Part shown: piece by piece, positions 9,100-17,564 of the stretch
How the letters are laid out: every line of letters starts with the position of its first letter
Position numbering within the stretch: the stretch's first letter is position 1
NCBI RefSeq assembly: GCF_927798175.1
Contig: NZ_CAKMMP010000007.1
Location: forward strand, 231,329-295,328
DNA from: Paenibacillus sp. JJ-223
GTDB taxonomy: Bacteria; Bacillota; Bacilli; Paenibacillales; Paenibacillaceae
Length of the DNA: 64,000 nucleotides
Direction: 5' to 3'
The notes under the pieces: model-generated
What the model saw: only the letters and a program-made list of their open reading frames with translations
What the model was told of the DNA's origin: nothing
Databases searched by the model: none
Made by a program: the position numbers and the translations under genes

Positions 9100-9398
9100 G
9101 GCGTGTTCTCCTTGAAGGACAATCCGGCCTCAGCAAGCGATTGTCTGAGCTTGGGCATGGAAGAGGGGCCGATGCCGTGCAGCTTCAGGATTTCTTTTTC
9201 GGTATGGGCGGACAGTTTGTCTAAATCCGTGATTCCCTCCCCTGCCAATGCCCGTCGGGCTGGCGCAGACAACTGAGCCAGGAATCCGTCCCGGGGTTTC
9301 CGTTCCTGCTCGCAGACCGGACAGGTCGGGCAATCGCTTGTTTTGTAATACACGTGGCCCCCGGCACAGGTTCTGGCTTCGCCTTTTTCCTGAGTCAT
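9096..9398 (-). CDS. RNA polymerase alpha C-terminal-domain-like HhH protein with zinc ribbon
   Basis: A 100-residue protein. Residues about 10-31 hold Cys/His pairs ('CAGGHVYYKTSDCPTCPVC') that suggest a small zinc ribbon. Residues about 40-95 match the helix-hairpin-helix fold of the RNA polymerase alpha C-terminal domain ('LSAPARRALAGEGITDLDKLS', 'ILKLHGIGPSSMPKLRQSL'). Stand-alone proteins of this type occur in Paenibacillus and relatives; DNA or polymerase contact is likely but untested. Confidence 0.75.
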   Translation of the reverse strand: MTQEKGEARTCAGGHVYYKTSDCPTCPVCEQERKPRDGFLAQLSAPARRALAGEGITDLDKLSAHTEKEILKLHGIGPSSMPKLRQSLAEAGLSFKENTP

Positions 9399-9451
9399 AT
9401 TGCGCGAACACCCTTTCTCTTTCGTTTTATTCGTTTAGGGATAACATATAC

Positions 9452-10063
9452 TCACAAATGGCTTGTACTATTTTTCTCGCTCACGACCCACTGATCCTGC
9501 CTTTGTTCAATGACATGCATACTTGTATGCTCTACCGGAAAAAAAGGAACCCGATTCGTCCACCGTTCTCCGGATAAATGATAGTATAACGCGTTAATGA
9601 CGCCACCATGGGTGACGAGCATAACGTTGGATTGAATCTGCTGCGCTGCAAGCTTGGCGCACAGTTCATCGAATGCTCGCGTAATTCTCTCGTAAAAATG
9701 CGCCGGGGTTTCGCCGCCGGGAAAAGGGGTGTCCATCTCCAGCGTATTGAAATAGACGCCGGGATACTTGGCTTCTGCTTCCGAATGCGGTATTCCTGCC
9801 AGCAAGCCGTTATTCATTTCACGCCATGCCGGCAACAATTCGGCTTTTAACCCCACCCCTTGTTCTAGCACCCTGACCGTCTGGGCAGCACGCGTGAGGT
9901 CGCTGCTCAGCAGCGTTCGAATACAATATTGACTCGCCTGGCGCTGTACATGTTCAGCAAGCCGCTCCGATTGCCGAATACCTTCATTCGTCAAGCCCCG
10001 GCTGCTCCATCCGCCCCGGTATCCTTCCTCATCGCTCCCATGCCTGACCAAAATGATTTTCAT
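9452..10063 (-). CDS. Histidine phosphatase family protein
   Basis: A 203-residue enzyme with the catalytic 'LVRHGSDEEG' (His8), a second conserved Arg in 'LLSSDLTRAAQTV', Glu in 'WREMNNGLLAG' and the late catalytic His in 'LVTHGGVIN'. This is the phosphoglycerate mutase-like superfamily, branch 1; the substrate may be a sugar phosphate or nucleotide but cannot be read from sequence. TAGGAGCG precedes the ATG. The formylglycine-enzyme-like gene lies 39 bases upstream on the same strand, so they may be co-transcribed. Confidence 0.85.
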   Translation of the reverse strand: MKIILVRHGSDEEGYRGGWSSRGLTNEGIRQSERLAEHVQRQASQYCIRTLLSSDLTRAAQTVRVLEQGVGLKAELLPAWREMNNGLLAGIPHSEAEAKYPGVYFNTLEMDTPFPGGETPAHFYERITRAFDELCAKLAAQQIQSNVMLVTHGGVINALYYHLSGERWTNRVPFFPVEHTSMHVIEQRQDQWVVSEKNSTSHL

Positions 10064-10102
10064 AATGACACGCTCCTATCATGTATGATTGCAATCATGT
10101 CG

Positions 10103-10789
10103 TTATCTCGACCTCGCCAGGCGAAATCCCAAATCCTCGATCCCGAATGTCGGGTGACTGCGCCGTCGGCACGTCGCACCGCAGCCTCTTGCCTCTTCCG
10201 CCCAGCTTCCTCCGCGAAAAATGCGATACGAACCATAAACCTCCTCATCGTAAAGATCCCAGCACCATTCCCAAACGTTGCCGAGCATGTCGTAAAGTCC
10301 CCATGCATTGGGTTCTTTCTGTCCTACGGGCTGGGGCTTGCCGTTGGAATTTTGCGCATACCAACCGATGTCATCCAATTCCCCGTATCGGTAACCGGCT
10401 GTTCCGGCTTTACACGCATATTGCCATTCAGCTTCCGTGGGGAGCCGATAGCCGTCCGCTTCCTTTTTCCATCTGACCGTCTGACCATCCTCATGAATGC
10501 AATAGGATTCGGGCAGTCCGGCTTGCTGCGACATGGCATTACAGAAACGTATGGCGTCGAACCAGGACACATTCACCACAGGAATGCGCCCCTCGGAAGA
10601 TGAAGCGGCGTTTTCCCCGGTACGCGTAAGGGAAGCATAAAGCTCCTGCGTGACCGGATAAACTGCTAATTCAAAGGGCAGAATCGTCTCGGTCCATTGC
10701 GTCTTTTTTCGATCATCCCTTAATTCAACAACGCCCTCTGAAATCTCCACCATAGGTGGAATGTGCATTCGATCATTTGAACCTGGCAT
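10103..10789 (-). CDS. Formylglycine-generating enzyme (SUMF1) family protein
   Basis: The 228-residue product has the SUMF1 fold signatures: 'ELAVYPVTQELYASL', 'PVVNVSWFDAIRFCNAMS', 'GYRLPTEAEWQYACKAG', 'PNAWGLYDMLGNVWEWCWD' and 'FRGGSWAEEARGC'. True sulfatase-activating enzymes need a specific Cys pair; here Cys residues occur near the end ('ARGCGATCRRRSH') but no sulfatase gene is near, so another use of the fold (as in EgtB or kinase-linked proteins) is equally possible. The ATG at 10789 is preceded by AAGGGGGAATCC; the longer frame is unlikely. Confidence 0.8.
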   Translation of the reverse strand: MPGSNDRMHIPPMVEISEGVVELRDDRKKTQWTETILPFELAVYPVTQELYASLTRTGENAASSSEGRIPVVNVSWFDAIRFCNAMSQQAGLPESYCIHEDGQTVRWKKEADGYRLPTEAEWQYACKAGTAGYRYGELDDIGWYAQNSNGKPQPVGQKEPNAWGLYDMLGNVWEWCWDLYDEEVYGSYRIFRGGSWAEEARGCGATCRRRSHPTFGIEDLGFRLARSR

Positions 10790-10957
10790 CGGATTCCCCC
10801 TTGAAAATGAAAGAATAACTGGCGGTATGCCTTTCTCCCCTTCATATCGCATTTTGAAGATTATACCATCCATTTTTCACCATTGCTTATTATTCTTATT
10901 ATGGACTCCACTTGTTTCATCCTGCATTGGTTCTGGACTGGTGCTGCACCGCATGAC

Positions 10958-11001
10958 AAAAAGCCGCTTCCCTTTCCAATTCGGAAGGGAGAAGCGACTC
11001 T
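10958..11001 (-). terminator. Terminator of the hrtBA transcript
   Basis: On the minus strand GTCGCTTCTCCCTTCC pairs with GGAAAGGGAAGCGGC and is followed by TTTTT. It lies about 65 bases after the hrtA stop. Confidence 0.85.
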
Positions 11002-11064
11002 TTAATGATAATGACTACAATGAGACCGTTGAAATTCATTCAAACCATGTTCAAACTAACGCCT

Positions 11065-11742
11065 TTACTCTGCAGCCAGCTTGCCGTTCTTCAAGAACAG
11101 CACCCGGTCCACGAATGGCAGCACGCGTTCATCATGGGTTACCATGACCGCGCTCTTGCGCTGCTCCTTCACTTGAGCAGCCAGCATGCGCACAACGTCG
11201 AGCCCACGCTCGGCGTCCAGGCTGGCGGTCGGTTCATCCGCGAGCAGCACAGCCGGATCATTCATTAGAGCACGAGCGATTGCAACCCGTTGGCGTTCGC
11301 CGCCCGACAACTTTTCGGCATACGCTCTGCGGCGGTGGGACAACCCCACCTTCTCGAGCAGTTCGTCGATTCGTTTCGCCGCCTGCCCTTGATCCATTCC
11401 TGCCAGCTTTGCGATCAGCATCAACTGCTCATCAACCTTCAGGTACGGAATCAAATTCGCGCTTTGGAACATAAATCCGATCTTCTGCAGCCGCAGGTCG
11501 GCGATCCCCTGCTTGCCTTTGCCTTGGATCGGCTTGCCGTCCAGCAGCACTTGTCCTTTCGTCGGTTCAAGCAGCGCACCGGCGATGGACAGGAACGTAC
11601 TCTTTCCGGAGCCCGACGGACCCATGACCGCTACCAATTCCCCTTCTTTTACCTTCAGCTCCAGCTTGTCCAGGATCGTGCGTTTGCTGCCTCCATCCTC
11701 GAACGCATGCGTTATGTCATGCATTTCCAGTCGATTACTCAT
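11065..11742 (-). CDS. hrtA: Haem efflux ABC transporter ATP-binding protein HrtA
   Basis: A 225-residue LolD/MacB-type ATPase with Walker A 'GPSGSGKST', Q-loop 'FMFQSANL', signature 'LSGGERQ', Walker B 'VLLADEPTA' and 'THDER'. Its start overlaps the stop of hrtB (ATGA). The permease and the two-component genes just upstream match the staphylococcal HrtAB-HssRS haem tolerance system, so it should power export of haem or haem-damaged compounds across the membrane. The assignment rests on the neighbours, since the ATPase alone is generic. Confidence 0.88.
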   Translation of the reverse strand: MSNRLEMHDITHAFEDGGSKRTILDKLELKVKEGELVAVMGPSGSGKSTFLSIAGALLEPTKGQVLLDGKPIQGKGKQGIADLRLQKIGFMFQSANLIPYLKVDEQLMLIAKLAGMDQGQAAKRIDELLEKVGLSHRRRAYAEKLSGGERQRVAIARALMNDPAVLLADEPTASLDAERGLDVVRMLAAQVKEQRKSAVMVTHDERVLPFVDRVLFLKNGKLAAE

Positions 11743-12863
11743 GCTGCCGTCCTCCCAATCGCATCCAATGCGTCAATTCTGGTGACCTTCCATACCGAAA
11801 ACAGCGATCCCGCCAGCGACATGGCCAAGAACAGCACGCAAGTCAGGGTTAGCGTGGAAGCGCCGAGTTGGAATGGCATCGAAGCTGGCAAAACCGACTC
11901 GAACAATCGGACCAACAACACGCTGATCGCCAAACTGCCGACGGAAAGCAGCAATATCTGGAGCGTAACGCTTCCGGCAAGATACCCGTTCCGGGTCCCG
12001 ATGGCTTTCAGAATGCCGAATTGGCTCGTTTTTTGGATCGTGATGACGTAGAAGAAAACGGCGAGCACAAAGGCCGAAATCACGTACAAAAATGCAATCA
12101 TCATCAGGAGAGAACCTTGCTCCTCTTTGTAACCGGGGATGGCCGAAATCGCTTCGGATTTCGTGATTACTTCGGTGCCGGGTACGGCAGCCGCCAGACG
12201 TTCGGCATCCATGTCTGCACCCTTGACGGCAATCGCGTTGTATACGGGAGATTGCGCAGATGCCGCTCCTTCAGCATTCCGCGCCGGCCCCCGAAGTTCC
12301 CGCCAATCTTCGTCGGTCAAATAAACCACCGGCGCATGGCTGAACGATTCGTCGTTTACGAACCCGCTCACCGTCCACTCCTTGTCCGAGGCCTGATCGA
12401 CCAGCACCGTGCCGATCTTCACGCCGGACTCTTCCAGCTTCCGGTCCACAATGACCTGCCCCCGCTGCAATTCAGCCATGGGAGTCCCCTCCGTTACTGT
12501 CGGAGCCAGCCAGCCCTTCGGGTGAACCGTAAATAGCGCCACGTCAACCTTCGTCGTTTCCCCTGACGGGCTGACCGTCGTCATTTTCACGCCCAGCGAT
12601 TCGGCATTGCCTTGTCCCGCCAAGGAGCCCGCTTGATCGACCTGCTCCTGATTCACCTGGGAGCGTGTAAAGCGATGATTCGAATCCTGCTCCAACACAA
12701 AGTGGGTTGCTGCCATATTTTTGATCGATGCCGCATTGTCGTAGGCGAGCCCTTGAGCTAGTCCCGTAACGAACAGCACCAGAAACGAAATCAGCACCAT
12801 GATCGCCCCGATCAGCGCATAACGTCCTTTTGCAAACCTTATTTCACGAATAGCCAAATACAC
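11739..12863 (-). CDS. hrtB: Haem efflux ABC transporter permease HrtB
   Basis: The 374-residue permease opens with 'YLAIREIRFAKGRYALIG' and 'VLFVTGLAQGLAYDNAASI', close to the staphylococcal HrtB N-terminus, then a large extracytoplasmic domain (about 45-240) and three C-terminal membrane helices of the FtsX/MacB type. The start is GTG at 12863, eight bases after AAGGAGGG; the longer frame upstream has no such site. MacB-fold permeases act without moving substrate through a channel and are thought to extrude haem from the membrane. Confidence 0.88.
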   Translation of the reverse strand: MYLAIREIRFAKGRYALIGAIMVLISFLVLFVTGLAQGLAYDNAASIKNMAATHFVLEQDSNHRFTRSQVNQEQVDQAGSLAGQGNAESLGVKMTTVSPSGETTKVDVALFTVHPKGWLAPTVTEGTPMAELQRGQVIVDRKLEESGVKIGTVLVDQASDKEWTVSGFVNDESFSHAPVVYLTDEDWRELRGPARNAEGAASAQSPVYNAIAVKGADMDAERLAAAVPGTEVITKSEAISAIPGYKEEQGSLLMMIAFLYVISAFVLAVFFYVITIQKTSQFGILKAIGTRNGYLAGSVTLQILLLSVGSLAISVLLVRLFESVLPASMPFQLGASTLTLTCVLFLAMSLAGSLFSVWKVTRIDALDAIGRTAA

Positions 12864-12948
12864 GTTGTTTTCCCTCCTTCTTGATGACTCAAGTATAGGA
12901 GGCGAAAATGAACGGCGCATGAATAACACATTACAATCCGCTCGGGGG

Positions 12949-12968
12949 TGAACGTCGTATCCGGTTCA
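12949..12968. promoter_or_regulatory. Candidate response-regulator site upstream of hrtB
   Basis: The 144-base gap between hssS and hrtB holds TGAAC-N10-GTTCA at this position and a further GTTCA-type half-site (minus strand) at 12909-12913. Having a separate promoter here would let HssR control hrtBA apart from hssRS. The match to the known HssR box was not checked. Confidence 0.25.
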
Positions 12969-13007
12969 TGCTAGAACGCAAAAGCAGGCCAACATGACAA
13001 AAATGAG

Positions 13008-14402
13008 TCAGTCTGATCCATATTGTTTCTGGCCCGGGAGCGTGACCGTAAACACCGTTCCTTCCGGCGAGCTGGACACCTCCACCGTACCGTCATGCAG
13101 CCGCACGATCTTCTGCACGATCGCCAGCCCGAGGCCCGTGCTTCCGGATGAGCGTTCCCGCGCCCGGTCCACCCTATAGAACCGATCGAACAGAAACGGC
13201 AGGTGCTCGGCAGGAATGCCATCGCCCGTATCATGAATGTGCACGACGACAACATCATCGCGCTGTTCAGCCTGGATGTGAATGCTTCTGCCGGATGGCA
13301 GATGGTTCACCGCATTGCCAAGCAGATTCATCCACACTTGCATCAGCAGCACGTCATCACCGTATAATTGGATCGTTTCCGGTACGGACATGCGGAGTGA
13401 CAGCTCCTTTTCCTCCAACTGCCACTGCAGCACTTGCACGGCCTGTCGAATATGGCCGCGCAGCGAGATTCGTTCCTTGCCTATCGCTTCACTGCTTTGC
13501 TCCAGCGAGGACAGCAGCAGCAATTGTTTGCTAAGCCGGGACAGGTGCCGGCTCTCCTCTTCAATGACCGAGGCATAATGCTCCCGTTCGTCCACAGGCA
13601 GCTCCCGCTTCGCCAGCAGTTGGGCAAACCCCTGAATGGAGGTCAGCGGCGACTGGATCTCGTGCGAAACGTTGGATACGAACTGCTGCCGCGCCTGGTC
13701 CACCCGTTCGAGTTCCCCGCTCATCGTCATGAAATGCCGGGCCAGCTGCCCGATCTCATCCCTGCGCGCGGTAGGCAGCTTCAAATTGTAGTTTCCCTGC
13801 GCGATTCGTTTCGTCGCTTCCGACATTCGTTCGATCGGCTGAACCAGATACCGGGTGCTGAACAGGAACAGCAGGACGCAGATCGCTACCGCGAGCAGCC
13901 CGATCAGAGCGAAAAAAATCCGCAGCTCGCCGAACTGCAGTATGACGTCGGGACGCATGAACATGGCGTAGCTGCCCTGCCCGATGTGCAGCGGCACGCC
14001 GACCGTATTGCTGAGCGTATTGTCAAAGAAACCGGAAATGAACGGCTGGCCCGGAAATTCCGCCACGCCATGGTACGTCTGTCCGCCCAGCACCTGTTCG
14101 ATGGCGCGCACGTCCAGATCCTTCTCGCGGAACTCGCGCCCATAGTACCGTTCGTCGCCTTCTCCGTTCGTTAGATAAATCTCGTATCCGAGTGCAGCCG
14201 CATTGTGCAAATACGCATCCATATCCTCGGGAACCCGCTCGACAAACCGTTTCATCTGCTCCGCGATGCCCACCAGCTTCTCGTCATTAAAAGGCTTCAG
14301 CTTGGCGTGGTAATATATGTTGGATAGAAGAAAACCAAGCATGGCCCCGGCGAAAATCACCGCCATCGTGATGAGAAACACGCGAAAGTACAGCGTTCTC
14401 AC
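13008..14402 (-). CDS. hssS: Haem sensor histidine kinase HssS
   Basis: A 464-residue kinase: first membrane helix at about 7-29, sensor region with 'LSNIYYHAKLKPFND', 'YGREFRE' and 'FISGFFDNTLSNTVGV' that parallel staphylococcal HssS, second helix at about 160-182, HAMP, H-box 'VSHEIQSPLTS' (His247) and ATPase motifs 'NLLGNAVNHL', 'DTGDGIP', 'GSTGLGLAI'. The GTG start overlaps the hssR stop (GTGA). It autophosphorylates and passes phosphate to HssR in response to haem stress. Relative to Staphylococcus, the exporter genes lie downstream in the same direction, not divergent. Confidence 0.9.
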   Translation of the reverse strand: MRTLYFRVFLITMAVIFAGAMLGFLLSNIYYHAKLKPFNDEKLVGIAEQMKRFVERVPEDMDAYLHNAAALGYEIYLTNGEGDERYYGREFREKDLDVRAIEQVLGGQTYHGVAEFPGQPFISGFFDNTLSNTVGVPLHIGQGSYAMFMRPDVILQFGELRIFFALIGLLAVAICVLLFLFSTRYLVQPIERMSEATKRIAQGNYNLKLPTARRDEIGQLARHFMTMSGELERVDQARQQFVSNVSHEIQSPLTSIQGFAQLLAKRELPVDEREHYASVIEEESRHLSRLSKQLLLLSSLEQSSEAIGKERISLRGHIRQAVQVLQWQLEEKELSLRMSVPETIQLYGDDVLLMQVWMNLLGNAVNHLPSGRSIHIQAEQRDDVVVVHIHDTGDGIPAEHLPFLFDRFYRVDRARERSSGSTGLGLAIVQKIVRLHDGTVEVSSSPEGTVFTVTLPGQKQYGSD

Positions 14403-15076
14403 GGCGACTTCACCTCGATCTTGTACCCGATGCCGCGTACCGTCTGAATGACGAAATCATCCGCATAGTCGGCAAATCGCTGCCTGAGCCGTTTGATGTG
14501 CACGTCCACCGTACGGTCATCCCCTTCATAGTCCTCGCCCCAAACCAACCGGATCAGCTCTTCGCGGGAGAACAAACGGCCCGGAAACTGCGCCAATTGC
14601 GAGAGCAGCTCAAACTCCTTCATCGGCAAAAAAAGAAGCGATTGCCCGTCCGACACCTCTACGTTTTTCCGGTCAATAACGATGCGATTCATGCGAATGA
14701 GATCGCTGAAGGTGCGATTGTAGCGCCGAAACAGCGCCTGGACCCGATATACCAGCTCTTCCGGCTCGAACGGCTTGGTCACGTATTCGTCCGTCCCTTT
14801 CAGATATCCCTCCCGCTTGTCCGCCAATTGGTCCTTTGCCGTAAGCAGCATGATCGGGAGATCGTAGTTCTGACGGATGAAATCGCATAATTCCAGTCCG
14901 TCCATGCCAGGCATCATAATATCGAGGATCGCCAGATCGATGGTTTCCTTTTGCAGCAGGTTGACCGCTTCGAGCCCATCCTTCGCTTCGTGCACCTTAT
15001 ATCCTTCTCTCGTCATGACATGCCGCAGCAACGCCCTGATGTTTGCATCATCGTCCGCCACAAGCAGTTGTTTCAT
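14399..15076 (-). CDS. hssR: Haem response regulator HssR
   Basis: A 225-residue OmpR-type regulator with receiver residues D8-D10 region, phospho-acceptor Asp52 ('LAILDIMMPGMDG') and Lys101 ('YVTKPF'). The winged helix contains 'FSREELIRLVWGEDYEGDDR' followed by 'TVDVHIKRLRQRF', nearly the staphylococcal HssR sequence. The start is ATG at 15076 after AAAGGAGACG; the upstream extension of the frame is not coding. It activates hrtAB and probably its own operon when phosphorylated by HssS. Confidence 0.9.
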   Translation of the reverse strand: MKQLLVADDDANIRALLRHVMTREGYKVHEAKDGLEAVNLLQKETIDLAILDIMMPGMDGLELCDFIRQNYDLPIMLLTAKDQLADKREGYLKGTDEYVTKPFEPEELVYRVQALFRRYNRTFSDLIRMNRIVIDRKNVEVSDGQSLLFLPMKEFELLSQLAQFPGRLFSREELIRLVWGEDYEGDDRTVDVHIKRLRQRFADYADDFVIQTVRGIGYKIEVKSP

Positions 15077-15182
15077 ATCGTTGTTCGTCTCCTTTTGTCC
15101 CGTTTCATCCGATGCCGCAGCGTTCAGCGTTGCGGCAACAAGCCTGCACAGATGGTAGCATAAATGACCGGCGCAATGCCAG

Positions 15183-15632
15183 CTAAATGCCCAGCACCGA
15201 GATGTATTCATGCATCTCCAACTGTTCGCGCAGCCATGTCCGAAATCCATGCACCAAATCAGCCAGCCATGCGATATGCTCATCATAGGATTGACGGAAT
15301 TCCTCCTCGCCATCGCCATAGAAAAAATCGACGTGCTGTTTAATCGCCTCCATAGAAGGACGTTCCCGCAACAATGCAGCGAGCACATCCAGCCTTTTTA
15401 ATATGCGTGCCCATTCCTGCTTGGAAATGACATTAAAACCATAATGGTCATATGCCGGTACTTCTCGTTCTATGGACGTCTCTATATAGGCAAACGTCTC
15501 TTCCGTAAAGAAAACCGAGCCTTCATTCCAGCATTTCCCTTGGTAAGTGCCCGGTAAAATTTCAATATAACAACTGCCTTCCAGCTCACTTTGATCCGTA
15601 ATCATGCCTCTGCCTTGATACTCCGTCTCCAT
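15183..15632 (-). CDS. Hypothetical protein
   Basis: A 149-residue soluble acidic protein that I do not recognise. The N-terminal half is beta-rich ('GSCYIEILPGTYQGKCWNEGSVFFTEETFAYIE'), the C-terminal half helical ('LDVLAALLRERPSMEAIKQHVDFFYG'). The ATG at 15632 is preceded by GGGAGG; an earlier ATG at 15662 is not. It lies 106 bases upstream of hssR on the same strand but does not look part of the haem system. Confidence 0.65.
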   Translation of the reverse strand: METEYQGRGMITDQSELEGSCYIEILPGTYQGKCWNEGSVFFTEETFAYIETSIEREVPAYDHYGFNVISKQEWARILKRLDVLAALLRERPSMEAIKQHVDFFYGDGEEEFRQSYDEHIAWLADLVHGFRTWLREQLEMHEYISVLGI

Positions 15633-15697
15633 GCTAACCAAGCCTCCCGAAAACCGATTCATAAACGATGCGCTGCTTTGGCCTTAAAACGATGAAT

Positions 15698-16273
15698 CTA
15701 AATACTTATCGTATGCATCCCTGCTTCACCAAGAAAGTCCTGTCTGGACAAGCCCTGTTCTCCTAACAGCAAACGATAATGCGTAATCGTGCCATCATGC
15801 GAGATGATCCACGCCCGGTCAGCCTTTTCTCGAACCCATTCCAGCAGCCGGGAGGCTTGCGCCTCGAAACGTTTTTGCTCCATCCGGTTGATGCCCTCGC
15901 CCCCTTCCCAACAGTCCATTTCCCCATCCCAAATGTAGGCCTGCGGAACAGCCAGACTCACTTCTTCTCGGGAATAGATGCGGTCGCATGCTAAAAACGA
16001 ATACTCCGGATGCTGTGGAAGCATTCTCGGCCCGACGAGCGGCGTAACGATCATCCCCGGATGATTGCTTCCCGCCAAAATGAATGCCGTTTCAATCGTT
16101 CTTTTTGTCGGACTTATAAGGATTGCATCATTAGGGTGGATAAAACATCTGGCATGCAAGTGCTCCACCTGTCGTTTCCCCTGTGGCGTAAGGCCAGGAT
16201 GCGTCGTATTCAACCGATGCGGGTAATCCAGCAGATGTTCCGCATGTCCATGTCTAACAAAGCTAATGTCCAT
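15698..16273 (-). CDS. Histidine phosphatase family protein
   Basis: A 191-residue phosphoglycerate-mutase-like protein starting 'MDISFVRHGHAEH', with 'LISPTKRTIETA', 'WDGEMDCWEGGE' and the late His in 'IISHDGTITHY'. It differs in sequence from the histidine phosphatase at 9452 and so is not a recent duplicate. The ATG at 16273 is preceded by GGAGGC; the longer frame with a Trp- and Pro-rich N-terminus is unlikely. Substrate unknown. Confidence 0.8.
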   Translation of the reverse strand: MDISFVRHGHAEHLLDYPHRLNTTHPGLTPQGKRQVEHLHARCFIHPNDAILISPTKRTIETAFILAGSNHPGMIVTPLVGPRMLPQHPEYSFLACDRIYSREEVSLAVPQAYIWDGEMDCWEGGEGINRMEQKRFEAQASRLLEWVREKADRAWIISHDGTITHYRLLLGEQGLSRQDFLGEAGMHTISI

Positions 16274-16327
16274 CGGCGGAAGCCTCCAGAAAATCCACAT
16301 ACTCGGCATAATTGTTCTCCCATTTGG

Positions 16328-16356
16328 TTGACACTGGTATGGAACCCTCCTATAAT
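16328..16356 (+). promoter_or_regulatory. Consensus sigma-A promoter of czcD
   Basis: TTGACA at 16328-16333 and TATAAT at 16351-16356 are separated by exactly 17 bases. Both hexamers are perfect consensus, so the promoter should be very strong unless repressed. Confidence 0.9.
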
Positions 16357-16367
16357 AAGGATAACAA

Positions 16368-16393
16368 AACATATGAACGAACGCTCATATGTT
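16368..16393. promoter_or_regulatory. 12-2-12 operator for a metal-sensing repressor
   Basis: AACATATGAACG, two bases, then CGCTCATATGTT make a 12-2-12 inverted repeat with one mismatch, starting 11 bases after the -10 box and so covering the transcription start. This geometry is typical of ArsR/SmtB-family sensors such as CzrA; a TetR-type repressor cannot be excluded. No such regulator gene is in the window. Confidence 0.8.
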
Positions 16394-16471
16394 CATACAA
16401 AATGGTTTTCATTGATTTACACTCAATCACAATCATAACCGAAACAATGCATTACAAAGGAGAGGATTTCA

Positions 16472-17449
16472 ATGTCCGCACAGCAACACGATCATCAGCA
16501 TGACCATGGGCATCACCACCATGGAGCGAACGCCAACAAAAAAGTGCTTTTATTCTCTTTCATCATCATTACGGGTTATATGATCGTCGAGGCCATCGGC
16601 GGTTTTATGACCAACAGCCTGGCCCTGATCTCCGATGCGGGTCACATGCTGTCCGATGCCATTGCGCTTGGCGTGGCGCTGCTCGCATTCACGTTTGGCG
16701 CAAAAGCCGTCAATATGGGCAAAACGTTCGGCTATCGCCGCTTTGAAATACTGGCCGCCGCTCTGAACGGGATTACGCTTATCGCCATTTCCTTGTACAT
16801 TTTCTATGAAGCCATCGAGCGCTTCCTCCATCCGCCCGAAGTCGCCACGCTCGGCATGTTGATCATCAGCGTCATCGGCCTGCTCGTCAACATTCTTGTT
16901 GCGTGGATCATGATGCGTGGAAGCGATACGGACCATAACCTGAACATGCGCGGTGCCTACCTGCACGTCATCAGCGACATGCTGGGCTCCATCGGCGCCA
17001 TCGCTGCCGCCCTGCTTATGATGTTCTTCGGCTGGGGCTGGGCCGATCCGCTCGCCAGCGTCATTGTAGCTGCACTGGTGCTGCGCAGCGGATTTTACGT
17101 CACCAAATCGGCGCTGAATGTGCTGATGGAAGGAACGCCTGCCAACGTGGACGTGGGCGATCTGGTAGAGACGATCCAACAAGTCGACGGCGTAAAAGGC
17201 GTGCATGACGTACACGTTTGGTCCATCACGAGCAACCTGAATGCACTGACCGCCCATGTGGTGGTAGACGGAACGCTGAGCATTTACGAAGCCGAGGTGC
17301 TTGTGCAGAAGATCGAACATATGCTGGAGCATAAAGAAATCAAACACGTCACCCTGCAAGTGGAGTCCGAGAAACATCTGCATGACACCTCCGTGTTATG
17401 CACCGTCAAAGCCGATGCGCCGGATGCGCATGCGCATCATCATCACTGA
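16472..17449 (+). CDS. czcD: Cation diffusion facilitator, zinc/cadmium/cobalt exporter CzcD
   Basis: A 325-residue CDF transporter with six membrane helices, the metal-site motifs 'SDAGHMLSDA' in helix 2 and 'HVISDMLGS' in helix 5, and a cytoplasmic C-terminal domain ('VDGVKGVHDVHVWSITSNLNALTAHVVV' region). His-rich tails at both ends ('HDHQHDHGHHHHG' and 'HAHHHH') fit zinc, cobalt or cadmium export in exchange for protons. GGAGAGG precedes the ATG. The upstream consensus promoter plus 12-2-12 operator predicts derepression by excess metal. Confidence 0.92.
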   Translation: MSAQQHDHQHDHGHHHHGANANKKVLLFSFIIITGYMIVEAIGGFMTNSLALISDAGHMLSDAIALGVALLAFTFGAKAVNMGKTFGYRRFEILAAALNGITLIAISLYIFYEAIERFLHPPEVATLGMLIISVIGLLVNILVAWIMMRGSDTDHNLNMRGAYLHVISDMLGSIGAIAAALLMMFFGWGWADPLASVIVAALVLRSGFYVTKSALNVLMEGTPANVDVGDLVETIQQVDGVKGVHDVHVWSITSNLNALTAHVVVDGTLSIYEAEVLVQKIEHMLEHKEIKHVTLQVESEKHLHDTSVLCTVKADAPDAHAHHHH

Positions 17450-17484
17450 GTGAACGACAAGCCTGGCATCGCGGAAAATAAGAC

Positions 17485-17531
17485 GAGGGTCGTCTCCTGA
17501 TCGAAGGAGCGGCCCTCATTTTTATTTTGGT
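17485..17531 (+). terminator. Terminator of czcD
   Basis: GAGGGTCGTCTCCT and AGGAGCGGCCCTC form the stem with a short loop, followed by ATTTTTATTTT. Confidence 0.85.
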
Positions 17532-17564
17532 GGCTAGGTGGCAACGTTGCGATCTTACCGTTCG

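Noticed and set aside
13434..14174. A 246-codon plus-strand frame inside hssS
   Set aside because: Antisense shadow of the histidine kinase gene with no homology signals.
16550..17383. A 277-codon minus-strand frame opposite czcD
   Set aside because: Rich in His, Gln and Asp as expected from the complement of a membrane protein gene; no start signals; czcD is certain.
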